Origin: Elephas maximus indicus
Lineage: Eukaryota > Chordata > Mammalia > Proboscidea > Elephantidae
Reading direction: 5' to 3'
DNA: 64,000 nucleotides
Assembly (NCBI RefSeq): GCF_024166365.1
Contig: NC_064827.1
Location: 47,830,635-47,894,634 of the forward strand
The notes beneath the pieces were generated by a model, which saw only the letters and a program-made list of their open reading frames with translations, was not told the DNA's origin and did no database searches. A program made the position numbers and the translations under genes. Below, one piece after another: positions 33,101 through 42,280 of the stretch (position 1 is the stretch's first letter; each line of letters starts with the position of its first letter).

Positions 33101-35418
33101 CATGTAACATATACTCGATAAATACTAGTTCCTTCCCTTGCGCTGATACCGTACCCAAATAGCCACTGGGAAGTTTGTTTTTCTTCTGCTGCAACTTTTC
33201 TTTTTCTGAGTTGCTCCCGGTTTCGCAAACTCCAAGTTCCAATGACTTCTGTAGAACCAAAATGAAAGTTATAGGAAAAAGTGATGAATTATGGCATTTA
33301 TCAGTCAAAGAGTCCTATGGAAAGGTGATAAAATCTCTATGCTGGGTGTCTAAGATTTTTCTCCTCTAGCTTTTTGAGGACCACTTTTCAGATAGTATTT
33401 ATACATGAGTGTGTTATCAACCTATTCCCTTCTTCAAAATGATTTTTACATATTGTATAAATAGAAGAAAAAAATCACTCATGCTCTGCCATCCTTAGCA
33501 TGGTAGCCTGCTGTCATTTTATTCATTTCCATCCAATCCCTGTATTACACAATATTAAACAAGTTGTAATATAGCATATTACAATTTTGTATCTCTTTAG
33601 CCTAACATTGTATCAAATATTTTCCACAGTACAGTCTTCATAATTATAATTTTAATGATTACATGATACTTAATCAAGCTGATGTATTGTTATTTACCTA
33701 ACCGTTTGACTTGTAGTGGGCATTCAGGTTGTTGACAGTTCTTTTTTGCTATTGCAGACCAAAGTATAATAAGCATATTCATGCTGATAGCATTTTCTTT
33801 CTTTAGGATTATTTCTTTAGGATTATGTTTTTCCAGGTTCTTTGAAATATTAAAGTTATTATCAAAAAAGCTTCTGTTGCCATGCAAGTTTGAGGAGAGT
33901 TATTAGGTCTTTGATAGAGAGTTTCCTGAGCCTTTACTATGCGAGCCTGCACTGTGGCTCCCAGAAGGGACAAAGTATGCTGCACGACCACGGTGCCTTG
34001 TTCTTAGGACACCACCACCAGCTGCCGCTGCGCCGACGCGGGCTCACGGTGACCCCACGTGTGTCCGCCAGGGGCCGCTGCGCTGACGCGGGCTCACAGT
34101 GACCCCACGTGTGTCCGCCAGCTGCCGCTGCGCCGACGCGGGCTCGCAGTGACCCCACGTGTGTCCACCAGCGGCCGCTGCGCCGACGCGGGCTTACAGT
34201 GACCCCACGTGTGTCCAAGGAGAACTGTGCTCCATAGGGTTTTCAATGGCTGATTTTTCAGAAGTAGATTGCCAGGCCTTTCTTCTGAGGCTCCTCTGAG
34301 TGGACCCAAACCTCCAACCTTTCGGTGAACAGCTGGGCACCTGAACCATTTGCATCATGTGGGGGCTTCTATTCTTAGGACAGGGGTTCTTAACGGTGAA
34401 CTTGGATGGGAAAAAATTACACCTCTATTTTTACCAACCTCTAATTAAAATGACTATTTCCGTCAATTATGAATGTAGGCCACAAACCGTGGTAGTTTTA
34501 GCAGTAGCTGTGGCTTTGTCACGCAAAGAAATGACAGACTTGATTTTCATGTCACATTACCATTGCTGCAGGTACCTCAAAATATCATTTATTTACATCA
34601 ATATCATTTATACACAGCATAAATATCATTATGCTAGCTATTAGACCCAGCACTGGATCTTGTTGTTTAACGCACCTACAAACACATATATTACTGTATT
34701 TCAAGCTTCCTTTTTTTTTATTTTGATAATCATGTTTTGATAACTCGATTTCCTTTCCAATCCTATGTATTTAATGTCCTATGTTTAAATTTTTTTATTC
34801 TAAGAGGGGGTCTGTAGGCTTCATCAGCATGGCACAAAAAAAAGTTTAAGAACCCTCTCTTAGTGTATCTCAAGGCCTAGGATTCTGCAAAACATTTTGA
34901 GAAATGCTGCTTTAGGACAGACCCAAGGAGCAGGATTCGTGAGTCAAGAGAATAAACACAATTACAGTTCTGGCTACTCAGTGCCACAGCTTTTTCTAAA
35001 AGTTACACCAAATTTATGCTGCCGTAGGAGCATACGGGTATATTTGTTTTACCACATCCATACAGTATTGTATATTTTCCCTATCTTTTGTTTTAATAAT
35101 TTTCTTACTAATAATTTATTTATTATACTACCTTGTGTTTTCTGTCTTATTAGAATCTTAGTGCTAGAAGGCTCCTCAGGAAGTTACACAGTCTCAGTTT
35201 TTCCCACCTAAACTTATATGAACCTACTCAGTGATGCCTTTTTTTTTTTTTTTTTTTGCCAGATCCATAAAGCATAGGCAAGTAATCACAACCCCAATTC
35301 CTCCCAACAGCCACTGCCTCTGAAGGTCTCTTTCATTACCTGGAGCATGGTTCTCTTGTTGATGAGGAGCAGGTGTCCCATGGAGTTTCACATGAGATTG
35401 GTCTGTTCCTAAATCCAT
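23882..35418 (-). CDS. HEMGN: HEMGN, hemogen (EDAG), four coding exons
   Basis: Coding exons are 35418-35340, 33248-33155, 26824-25758 and 23988-23882 (79, 94, 1067, 107 nt), totalling 1347 nt, or 448 residues plus TAA. Hemogen is a nuclear protein of blood-forming cells that supports erythroid differentiation and cooperates with GATA1 and p300 (established for the family). The N-terminus is [11 protein letters not shown]. Residues about 38-81 are basic, with a bipartite nuclear-localisation-like cluster at 61-79 (KKSKRQK...RRCRKR). The rest is an acidic, Pro/Glu-rich repeat region with degenerate P-E-x-x-S-P-K/E-x-x-Q-E units; three clear 14-residue copies lie near 25900-26030. The tail SHPEND/YSYVLF pattern is present as [12 protein letters not shown]. 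Human hemogen is 484 residues (recalled), so this copy has fewer repeat units. No frameshift or early stop is seen. Confidence 0.96.
24005..24760 (+). mobile_element. Old L1 ORF2 3' region in HEMGN intron 3
   Basis: 'gtattgggacaatcaacta', 'gaccagaaactacaaagg' and 'acagtattggcaagggtgtg' follow the L1 ORF2 end. Highly decayed. Confidence 0.7.
24765..24890 (+). mobile_element. MIR
   Basis: 'gtgcctcagtttccttatac' to 'cagtgtctggcacataaa'. Confidence 0.65.
25758..26824 (-). CDS. HEMGN: HEMGN coding exon 3, large repeat exon
   Basis: A 1067-nt exon for residues 58-413 plus one base. It opens with the Lys/Arg-rich nuclear-localisation-like segment and then consists almost wholly of degenerate acidic repeats. 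The last units are 14 residues (42 bp) long and visible in the DNA as repeated blocks. Acceptor TTCCACAG, donor GTAGGG. Plus-strand ORFs across the exon are shadows of the repeats. Confidence 0.96.
26880..26990 (+). mobile_element. MIR beside HEMGN exon 3
   Basis: 'ttgaacaagttacttaatct' and 'tccttgtttgtaaaatgaag', about 60 bp upstream of the exon 3 acceptor. Confidence 0.75.
27066..27112. repeat. GT microsatellite in HEMGN intron 2
   Basis: About 22 nearly perfect TG units. Confidence 0.95.
27130..27301 (+). mobile_element. L1 3' end, first of two at one site
   Basis: A 172-bp 5'-truncated L1 end with A-rich tail, flanked by TAGCATTCTG at 27120-27129 and 27302-27311. Related to 728-904. Confidence 0.75.
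27312..28013 (+). mobile_element. Young L1 3' UTR, second insertion at the same site
   Basis: 702 bp of elephant-type L1 3' UTR ('aaccagagactacatcagcc') with an AATAAA end. Flanked by TAGCATTCTG at 27302-27311 and 28014-28023. The same family lies inverted at 7725-8375. Confidence 0.8.
28223..28386 (-). mobile_element. AfroSINE, short form
   Basis: 'gtgccatctaatcaattcag' to 'gtgcgccaccagggttcc'; flanks share CTAATTA. Confidence 0.9.
28955..29510 (+). mobile_element. RTE LINE copy D, 3' fragment
   Basis: Peptides [20 protein letters not shown], then [20 protein letters not shown] match the RTE ORF C-terminus (compare 42294-42626). The tail is 'aaaactgactcaacggcag'. 5'-truncated, in HEMGN intron 2. 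Confidence 0.9.
29925..30090 (+). mobile_element. MIR
   Basis: 'cctcatctgtaaaatggggg' preceded by 'ttttgggcaggtcacttaag'. Confidence 0.85.
30104..30266 (-). mobile_element. AfroSINE, short form
   Basis: 'aaacttgttgccatctagtc' to 'actgagtcaccagagcc'. Confidence 0.9.
30360..30590 (-). mobile_element. MIR, nearly full length
   Basis: 'ttttatagatgacaaaactg' and 'agcttgcccaaggtcaattg', ending near 'actcttaacagttgcactg'. Confidence 0.85.
30660..31573. other. Mostly unique HEMGN intron 2 sequence
   Basis: No clear repeat. 31187-31420 is GC-rich and contains CACCTG, CAGCTG, GGAAGTG, ATGCAAAT and CTTATCT motifs. Confidence 0.5.
31574..31765 (+). mobile_element. AfroSINE, long form
   Basis: 'ggtgctgcagtggttaagca' to 'accggcagtgggtttgg'. 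The 3' half is slightly deleted. Confidence 0.88.
31776..31978 (+). mobile_element. AfroSINE, long form, near consensus
   Basis: 'ggagccctggtggcgcagtg' A-box, 'agtttgaacccatcag' B-box, RTE-like 3' half, 'aaccgcagtgggttt' end. A clear reference copy of the family. Confidence 0.93.
32099..32303. mobile_element. hAT-type MITE
   Basis: Starts 'cagtggttctcaactggggg'; 'acaggacagccccccacaac' near the end. Imperfect inverted ends and an approximate 8-bp duplication (AGTTAGAT/GCTTAGAT). Confidence 0.75.
32720..33120 (+). mobile_element. MIR split by a SINE
   Basis: 32720-32809 and 33018-33120 ('cctgactcacaggattgttg') are the two halves of one MIR interrupted by an AfroSINE. Confidence 0.75.
32811..33017 (-). 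mobile_element. AfroSINE, long form, inside MIR
   Basis: 'aaacctgttgtcgttgagtt' to 'acttaacaactgcaccgtc'. It ends about 140 bp downstream of the HEMGN exon 2 donor. Confidence 0.9.
33155..33248 (-). CDS. HEMGN: HEMGN coding exon 2
   Basis: Encodes residues 27-57 plus two bases of Gly58: [18 protein letters not shown], ending in TSQWLF. The acceptor is TTCTACAG and the donor GTACGG. It holds the conserved basic helix and the SQWLFG motif. Confidence 0.95.
34012..34371 (-). mobile_element. AfroSINE with expanded tail, 11-bp TSD, HEMGN intron 1
   Basis: TTCTTAGGACA at 34001-34011 and 34372-34382 flanks the whole unit. 34200-34371 is a normal SINE body ('ctccatagggttttcaatgg', 'cctccaacctttcggtgaac'). 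The tail side is a minisatellite, listed separately. Confidence 0.85.
34021..34216. repeat. 50-bp minisatellite, four units
   Basis: Units start at 34021, 34071, 34121 and 34171 (last one shorter), each with 'gacgcgggct' and 'gtgaccccacgtgtgtcc'. GC- and CpG-rich in an AT-rich intron. The 93-codon minus ORF is the repeat frame. Confidence 0.95.
34381..34860. mobile_element. hAT-like non-autonomous element
   Basis: Inverted ends 'caggggttcttaac' and 'gtttaagaaccctc'. Approximate 8-bp duplication TCTTAGGA/TCTTAGTG. The SINE above landed right at its left end. Confidence 0.65.
35340..35418 (-). CDS. HEMGN: HEMGN coding exon 1
   Basis: Encodes residues 1-26 plus one base ([16 protein letters not shown]...). 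The start context is strong (A at -3, G at +4). The donor GTAATG begins at 35339. Confidence 0.93.
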
Positions 35419-35620
35419 CTTGCCGCAGTACCTTCCTGCTATTTAGTCTGACTTCCACAAGCAGCTTAGGAGCTTTTTTAAAATATCAAAAGTAACTAAC
35501 ACTTAAACACACGCACACACAAGTTCACTTGTCACTTGACTTCCCGCCTAAATGTTTTATCTGGTTGGACCACAGCTGCAGGCTAATTCTGCTTTATCAC
35601 CCTGTGCAGGTGTGAGAAGG
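35419..35620 (-). promoter_or_regulatory. HEMGN: HEMGN promoter-proximal region with E-box, RUNX and GATA motifs
   Basis: Read on the minus strand, CAGCTG (35578-35573) overlaps TGTGGT (35574-35569), and AGATAA follows at 35562-35557. The E-box to GATA gap is 11 nt, within the classical TAL1/LMO2/GATA1 composite spacing. A second GATA motif, TGATAA, lies at 35599-35594. HEMGN is a known erythroid GATA1 target. The exact transcription start is not visible. Confidence 0.6.
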
Positions 35621-35794
35621 GGGAAAATGGCTGGTGCTAGGTCCTCCTCCTCTAATAGGGTGCTCTTCACACAGGCAGGTACTCTGGCCACAGCCTGGTG
35701 TGCCACAGACCTCAGGACTGCAGTCATTTGGTTCTACCTGCCACAAAGTGTGGGGATCTGATGTCCTTGTTTACATAGGGGGGTGGCTGGTGTG

Positions 35795-35960
35795 GAAAGA
35801 GCACTGGGTGCAGGCTCTCACCAGCTCTGTGACTCTGTTTCCTCCTTTAAAAAGTGGGTAAATAATTCCTGTCTTGCCTACTTCATACAGTTCTCATGGA
35901 AGTGAAAATAATGGATGAGCAAATTTTGAAGTGTGCGATACAGATGTGAAATTCTCAGCT
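35795..35960 (+). mobile_element. MIR upstream of HEMGN
   Basis: 'tgactctgtttcctcctttaa' region and 'ggatgagcaaattttgaag'. Confidence 0.6.
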
Positions 35961-36384
35961 ACTGTTTCTCTGCACGTGGCTTTTTTTTCTCCTGAGTCTC
36001 TTGCAAAATAATGTTGTCTTGCCATGTATCCTGTTAGATTTAAATAAATAAAACATAAAGAGAAGAACCAAACTAGGAATTCAAAGCAAATTTAAACCCT
36101 TTTCTGCTCACCCAATCATTCAGAAGAAATCTAAGATAACTAGAGACATCCACTGTTACTCGTCAAGGGGAAGGTCAAAATCATTTCTCAATGAAAACAT
36201 TGCCATGTTATGAAGTTAAATTGAAATCAAAGGAACTATGCCATCTTTTGATGGGTCGCCCTGTTTGTAAAGGCAAAGAGGCAGAGAGGGCCATGGTTCT
36301 ACTAAGGAAGGAACCTGAGCCCTTCCTGATGCGGGCAGCCAGCCTGGGAGATGCAGGGCTAACACAGAGGCTGAACTGAAGACA

Positions 36385-36540
36385 GCATGAATTCCAGCAT
36401 TTCTATTCCCCGAGTCTGTGGCCTTGGGCATGTTAGATAGACTCAGGAACAATATTGGCTTCTACTTCTTGGGGTTGTTGGAATGATTAATTCAGATCGT
36501 CCATATAAGGCATTTTATATGTGCCTGGGATATTGAATAT
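36385..36540 (+). mobile_element. MIR
   Basis: 'gtggccttgggcatgttaga' then 'cttggggttgttggaatgat'. Confidence 0.6.
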
Positions 36541-36542
36541 AT

Positions 36543-36681
36543 ACAAAAAACCCAAACTCATTGCTGTCCAGTTGATTCCGACTCATAGTGACCTTATGAG
36601 ACAGAGTAGAACTGCCCCACGGGGTTTCCAAGAAGCAGCTGGTGGATTCAAACTGCCAACCACTGTGCCACCAAGGGTCCA
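36543..36681 (-). mobile_element. AfroSINE, truncated short form
   Basis: 'aactcattgctgtccagttg' to 'ccaccaagggtcc'; the B-box side is deleted. Confidence 0.88.
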
Positions 36682-36708
36682 CTGAATACATTAAAAAAAA
36701 AAAAAAAA

Positions 36709-36872
36709 GCCAAACCAAACCCACTGTCGCTGAATAGATTCCAACTCACGGTGACCCTATAGGACAGAGTAGAACTGCCCCATAGAGTTTCCAAGGAGTG
36801 CCTGGTGGATTTGAACTGCCAGCCTTTTGGTCAGCAGCTGTTGCTGTTAACCACCACACCACCAGGGTTTCC
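36709..36872 (-). mobile_element. AfroSINE, short form with TSD
   Basis: 'aaacccactgtcgctgaata' to 'acaccaccagggtttcc'; flanked by ACTGAATA. Confidence 0.92.
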
Positions 36873-37070
36873 ACTGAATATAGTGCCTGGCATATTGTAC
36901 TTGTTTAAGAAATGTTAGTTGCTTGTATTAATAATGACAGTAGAGTGAGTGTTCTTTATATAACATCTGTTCCGAAAAGTTGTTTGGAAGCCAGATTTTG
37001 GTAAACCAAATCATATTTTAAATGGAATAAAGAAACTCATAAAATCTGAAGGCAATCCTTTATAAAGAGA

Positions 37071-37285
37071 AAAACCAAAAAACCAAACCCACTGCCACTG
37101 AGTCAATTCCAACTGATAGTGACCCTACAGGACAGAGTAGAACTGCACCGTAAGGTTTCCAAGGTTGTAAATCTTTACGGAAAGAAACTGCCACATATTT
37201 CTCCTGCAGAGAGGCTGGTGGGTTGCGACCAGCGACCTTTCAGTTAGCAGCCGAGCGCTTTAACAATTGTCCCACCAGGGCTCCT
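37071..37285 (-). mobile_element. AfroSINE, long form with TSD
   Basis: Flanked by 'cctttataaag'/'ccttttataaag'. 'aaacccactgccactgagtc' to 'gtcccaccagggctcc'. Confidence 0.92.
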
Positions 37286-38769
37286 TTTATAAAGACAAGG
37301 ACTTTATAATGTGACTAGGTTTCCTCTGCTTTTATAAGACATTAGAACTGGAAGGGCCCCAAACCATCTAGTTCCTGCCTCTATTTTACATATGGAGAAA
37401 ATGGGAACCAAGGAGGAGGAGGGCTGACTGGCCCAATATTTTCATACTTATTGGTGGTAGCACCTCTTACTAATTATGAGATGGGTCATCTTTTTTAATT
37501 GAACTTGCCTGGCTATGAAAATGTATGTGTGGTGGGAACGTATGATAAGCAAGTTCTTCAAACACACTGAAAAGTGTTGACAATCACACAACAAACGCCC
37601 AAGTACTCACTGCTTACATTTTACTTGGTTTTTAATAACCAGGTCCTAATGCTTTAGCTTTAAGTTTCTCAGTCCCCTAGTCTTTCACTTAAGTAAATTT
37701 CTATCTAAAATCCAGATAACCTTGGGGAGCCCCTATTCAAACTAGTCCTGTAGGGAATGGAAGGCTTCCTTTATAATTTGTCTCTCGATAATTTTGGATA
37801 TTCAGGTATGGAGTTCAGTAAAGACATCAAATACTGATTAAAGTACCCTTGAAAAGTATAAAATAGTGCTTTTTAATTTAAATTGTTGTTTCAAAAGTTG
37901 GTCTCTTTGAGATGTTTTCATTCTTACTAGTACAGTTGTTTGTTACATTATGATAACTCAATAAAATAACCCTTTAGAATCCCTCTGGGGCACCTTACAG
38001 AGAATATATAGGTACTTCTTAAGTAGGATTATCCTGGCTCAGAGCTCACAACATCCAGTTCACCAATTCAGCACATCTTACTGAGCACCCACTCAGTGCC
38101 ACATCCTGAGCAAGGCTGCCAGGCTACAGAGATGGGTAGATGCAGCCCCTCAGCTCTTTGCCCCGTAGGCTCATAGAGGACAGAGATATACAAAGCTTCA
38201 TTGTAAGGCAACAATACTTTGATTCTTTACACTCTGCTACAAACTTCCTAAATCGATTCCACCACTGCCCCCATGTTCCCTGTATCTAGAAGCAGAGTAT
38301 GGAGGAATTATAAGAGGGTGGGGTCTCCAGTTAACAGTAAATAAAGGGCAGTGTTGGGCGGAGGAGGCCAGTAGAGGGACTGACTAGATTGGAAGTCAGG
38401 CAAGGTGTCTCCGGTGTGATAAGCAGGCCAGAGCGGGAAATTGCCTGGGACAGAAATAGCCAAGAAGTAAGTTTACAAGCCATAACCTACTAGACTCTAG
38501 AGTTATCACCAGAATGTGAAGTATTAAGGCATTAAAGGGTGGATATTTTAACAAACGCTGCCTTGTTCTAGGGTTATTTGCACATATACATGAAACCTAC
38601 TTCTGGTTCATCTTTCTATCTCTACAGCATGATCTAGTGGAAGGCTGGGCACACAGTAGTTCCCATCAGTGCCCTCACTACCTGTATGCAGAGCTGGCTT
38701 CTTGGGACACCGACCTATGAAAATACTTTGGAAACTCTGAGGGGCTGATGCTGCCATGACTTAATAATA
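37286..38769. other. Mostly unassigned intergenic sequence
   Basis: 37330-37430 resembles MER20 ('ggaagggccccaaaccatct') and 38065-38200 an L2-like end. No gene signal. Confidence 0.45.
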
Positions 38770-39620
38770 ATATTTCTATCATCTGCTCCACAGTTCTTTC
38801 TACTGGCATATCTACTCAATGCCCAGTGTCCTGGAGACATAGCTGTTAAAAGACAAAAGTCCTTGCCCTTTTGAAGTGTATATTCTAATGGTAAGAGGTA
38901 AACAATAAACAAATGAACGAAATATGCAATATGTCAGATGGTGTTTTTTTTTTTTTTTTTTTTTTAATCAGTTGGTGGTAAGCGCTTTGGAGAAAATTAA
39001 GCAGGGAATGATGGGTTGGGGTGAGAACGGGAAGGTTGATGGTGGCTGCTGTTTTAAATAGGATGGTTGAGTGGAACTGATGGAAGTGAGGGACTAGCCA
39101 TACGGATAACTGGGGGAGGGGAGTGCATTCCAGGCCTAAGGCACCAGCAAAGTTTCTGAGAGGAGAGAGTGGTAAGAGGTGAGGTTAACAGGTAGCTTGT
39201 TGACACTGGTACGGATTTCTCCTCTGAATGGGATGCGTAGTCATGGGATGGTTTTGTACAGAGGAGTGATGTAATCTGACTTATATTTTAAAAGGATTAT
39301 TCTGGCAACTGTGTGGAGACCACTGAAGACAGGTGAGGAGGTGGAAGCAGGAGGTCCAGTTAGAAGGGTATTGCAGTAATCCAGAAGGAAGACGATTAAA
39401 GCTTGGACAGTGATGAAAGTGGTGAGGAAGGGGTCAGATTTTGGATTAGCTGACAAATTGAATATGGGGAGATGAGAGAAATCAAAGACAATGACACAGG
39501 TTTTGGTCTGAGAAACTGGAAGGATGGAGTTACTTACTATTAACAGATGAAGAACAGCAGAGCAGCTTTGGAAGAGAAGACCAGGAGTTAGCTCTGGATG
39601 TGTTAATAGATTGTGGAGAT
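38770..39620 (-). mobile_element. L2, inverted
   Basis: 'taaacaataaacaaatgaac', 'atgtcagatggtg', 'gtgatgtaatctgacttata' and 'gtattgcagtaatccagaag' follow the reverse complement of L2. A 23-bp T run interrupts it at about 38943. Confidence 0.8.
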
Positions 39621-39819
39621 ACGAGAAAACAGCGAAGGAGCAGCCAGTAAGGCAGAGGAAAACCAGGAAAGTGTCCTGTCCCAGAAGTCAAATGAATATA
39701 GGCAGATGGAGTAATCAACTCTGTCAAATTTCGCTAATAAGTGAAGTAGAAGAAGGATTGAAAATTCGTCCTAACAGTTTATTTTCTAACAATTCAGTTA
39801 AATGAAATATAGATGGCGG

Positions 39820-39990
39820 AGCCCAGAGAGTTTATGTGACTGGGACAAAGGCATACAGGCAGGATTGGCTGCATAGTTGGCAGGGCCCATGTAAAATGAA
39901 AACACAAGAGGCCTCCTCATTTAAAAATTAAGAATTTCAAGATGGATACAGCAGAGCATTAAACCCAGCACAGGGCCCTACTTTAATAGG
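39820..39990. mobile_element. Probable old DNA transposon
   Basis: 'ggcagggcccatgtaaaatg' and 'gcagagcattaaacccagca' match a common mammalian DNA element that I cannot name with certainty. Confidence 0.4.
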
Positions 39991-39994
39991 TATC

Positions 39995-40150
39995 TCACTG
40001 GGTCCTTGCAGCGAGCTTATAAAGTGGCTATTATTCTTCTCACTTTTCAGCTCAAGAAACCGGTGCTCCACGTAAAGCCACAGAGCTAGACTGGGAGTTT
40101 GAGCCTGGAACCCGGGCCTTCAGCCTCTAAGTCTGACCCTCTTCCTACCA
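39995..40150 (-). mobile_element. MIR
   Basis: 'gcttataaagtggctattat' to 'gggccttcagcctctaag'. Confidence 0.6.
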
Positions 40151-40439
40151 GACCAAACTAGGTATTGAGGGAGAGAGTTGCTTTCCTGCCTCCTAACCCG
40201 TCTGGTATTGAGTATTGAGGTCTAGACCTTTCTTACTAGAATACTTTTTTTAAGCTTTTGAATTCTCTTCTAAGAGGGGATCAAGCTTTGTTTTCCTAAG
40301 GAGGGAAGGAGAGTTTCTCATCTCACAGCCTGCTGATGCATGATAAATGAGTTGTCTCTGCTAAAACATTTGCTGCTGTACACATACAGATAACGTGCTC
40401 TCTAACTTTAGAATGCCCGTAGCCTGGCTTTCAATCTAG

Positions 40440-41850
40440 TTTGTTCCAAAGTCCCTCCTCTGGCCTCCTCCAGCCAGTATTGCCTTCCGCTTCTTAGAGA
40501 CAAATTAGCAGGTCTGGGTAAACACTGGTGAGTGGTCATTTATCTGGGGGTAGAGTTGTTCTGCTCCCATCTTGAGCCATCATCCTAACCCTGTCCTTTC
40601 ATTCCTGAGTTTCTCAAATGAATAGTCCTCCTCATTCCTTTGCATGTGTAATCTAGTTTTGCTTCCACATGTTATTCTCACTTAAGTTACCAGTGATTTC
40701 CTAATGGCAAAATCTAGTGCTCCCTTCTCAGGTTTTTCTTTTTGGCCTCTCTGCAGCTCATGATTCCTCTGACCATTTTTATCCTCCTCGAAACTCGCTC
40801 CTCTCTTGGCAGCTGTGATGGTGTGTTCGCCTCTCTCTCCCCCTCCTCCTCTCTCTCTCCCTCCTCCTCATTCTTCTTCAACAGGCTTGTCTCTCACTTC
40901 CATCCAGGTGGGAGGCATTTCTCAAGGATGACTCCCTGATCCTTTTCTTTTTATACTCTCATCCTTCCTAGACAATTGATCCAACAGCATGCCTTTAGCT
41001 ATTACCTCTATGCAAATGTCTTCTAAATAAATCTGTCTCTAGCCTTAAATCTCTTTTGTGAGTTCTTAGATACCTTCTCAAGTGTCTGTTGGATATCATT
41101 CATTATCTGGATGTCTCACTGTATCTCAGACTTAGCATAACTAAAAGCAAATTCATCTTCCCCCTAAAACCAGTCTTCCCTACTCTACTTCTGTTAGAAT
41201 AGTAGTGCCATGTTCCTGGTCATCCAGCTGTAAACCTTCAGAACTGTCTTTGACTCCTCGTCCTCACTTTGCTATCACATCCTCTGGACACTGAGTTCTA
41301 TCCAGTTCATTCTTCCCAATGTCTCGCATGCTCATTGTCTCTTTTCCTTTTCTATGCTGCTATCCGAAGGGGGGACTTCAACATCTCATTGGAGGAATTA
41401 GATACACTTCCTAAGTGGTTTATCTGCTTCTATCTCCCTCACACTCCCAGTCCACCCTGTACAAATAGCCAGAACATTCTTCCCACAGCCAGCTCTGAAC
41501 CAGTCCCTATCCTGTGAAGTCCGTAAAGTCTCAGTATTGCCTACAGAATCAAGACTACATTTCCACCCTGGCACAAAAGACTAATTTCCCAATCTTACTT
41601 GCCAGAAAATACCCTCTGTTTCAATCAAATAGGGCCATTTGCCTTTCCTGTTTTGTCTTAAATCTTTCTAACACCCACCATACCAACCTTTTAGTTGTTC
41701 AGTGTTCCTCCCTTACGTCTCCTCCTACAAATAGTGAGTTCCTCCATCACAAAGCCATTGACAATGATGATGATGATAATTGTGATGACAACAATGATGG
41801 TAGTGGTGATGGTAATGATGAGATGTTAGCCATTTTACAAAAACATATCA
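40440..41850 (+). mobile_element. L2 body, decayed
   Basis: Pyrimidine-rich sequence such as 'taccagtgatttcctaatgg' and 'atctggatgtctcactgtat' matches the L2 RT region. ORFs here are fragments. A GAT-rich tract lies at 41763-41825. Confidence 0.6.
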
Positions 41851-41854
41851 TGTA

Positions 41855-42050
41855 TTGACACTTTACATGCATTATCTCATTTAGTTCTCTCAACTAATAT
41901 AATCCTCATTTCACCAACTATAGAAAACTATAGTTTAAAGAGGTTAGGTCACATAAGCTAGTAAGTGGCAGAGTCAGGGCTCAAACCACTAGTGTCTAAC
42001 TCAAAAGTTCACAGACATAACCATTATATTCTACTACCTTTTCCTACCTA
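41855..42050 (-). mobile_element. MIR
   Basis: 'acatgcattatctcatttag', then 'agctagtaagtggcagagtc'. Confidence 0.85.
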
Positions 42051-42280
42051 GAAGTGATCTTTCCACTCTGAGTTATAATCATATTATTTGAACCTTTTTT
42101 ACAGTAAATATTACATAATAACTTATTTTATTTTATTCATGCATACACATCTTTTGTACTGTATTCATTCAGCAAGCATTTATGGAGCATGTATTTCTAT
42201 CAAACCCTTTGCTAAGATTTGGAGATATAGAGAGAAATCAATGAGAAGAGCTTGACCTCCAGGAACTCCCAGTCTAACTG

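Noticed and set aside
33937-34218. 93-codon minus-strand ORF with repeated peptide
   Set aside because: It is the translation of the 50-bp minisatellite. A 50-bp unit changes frame each copy, unlike a real repeat protein.
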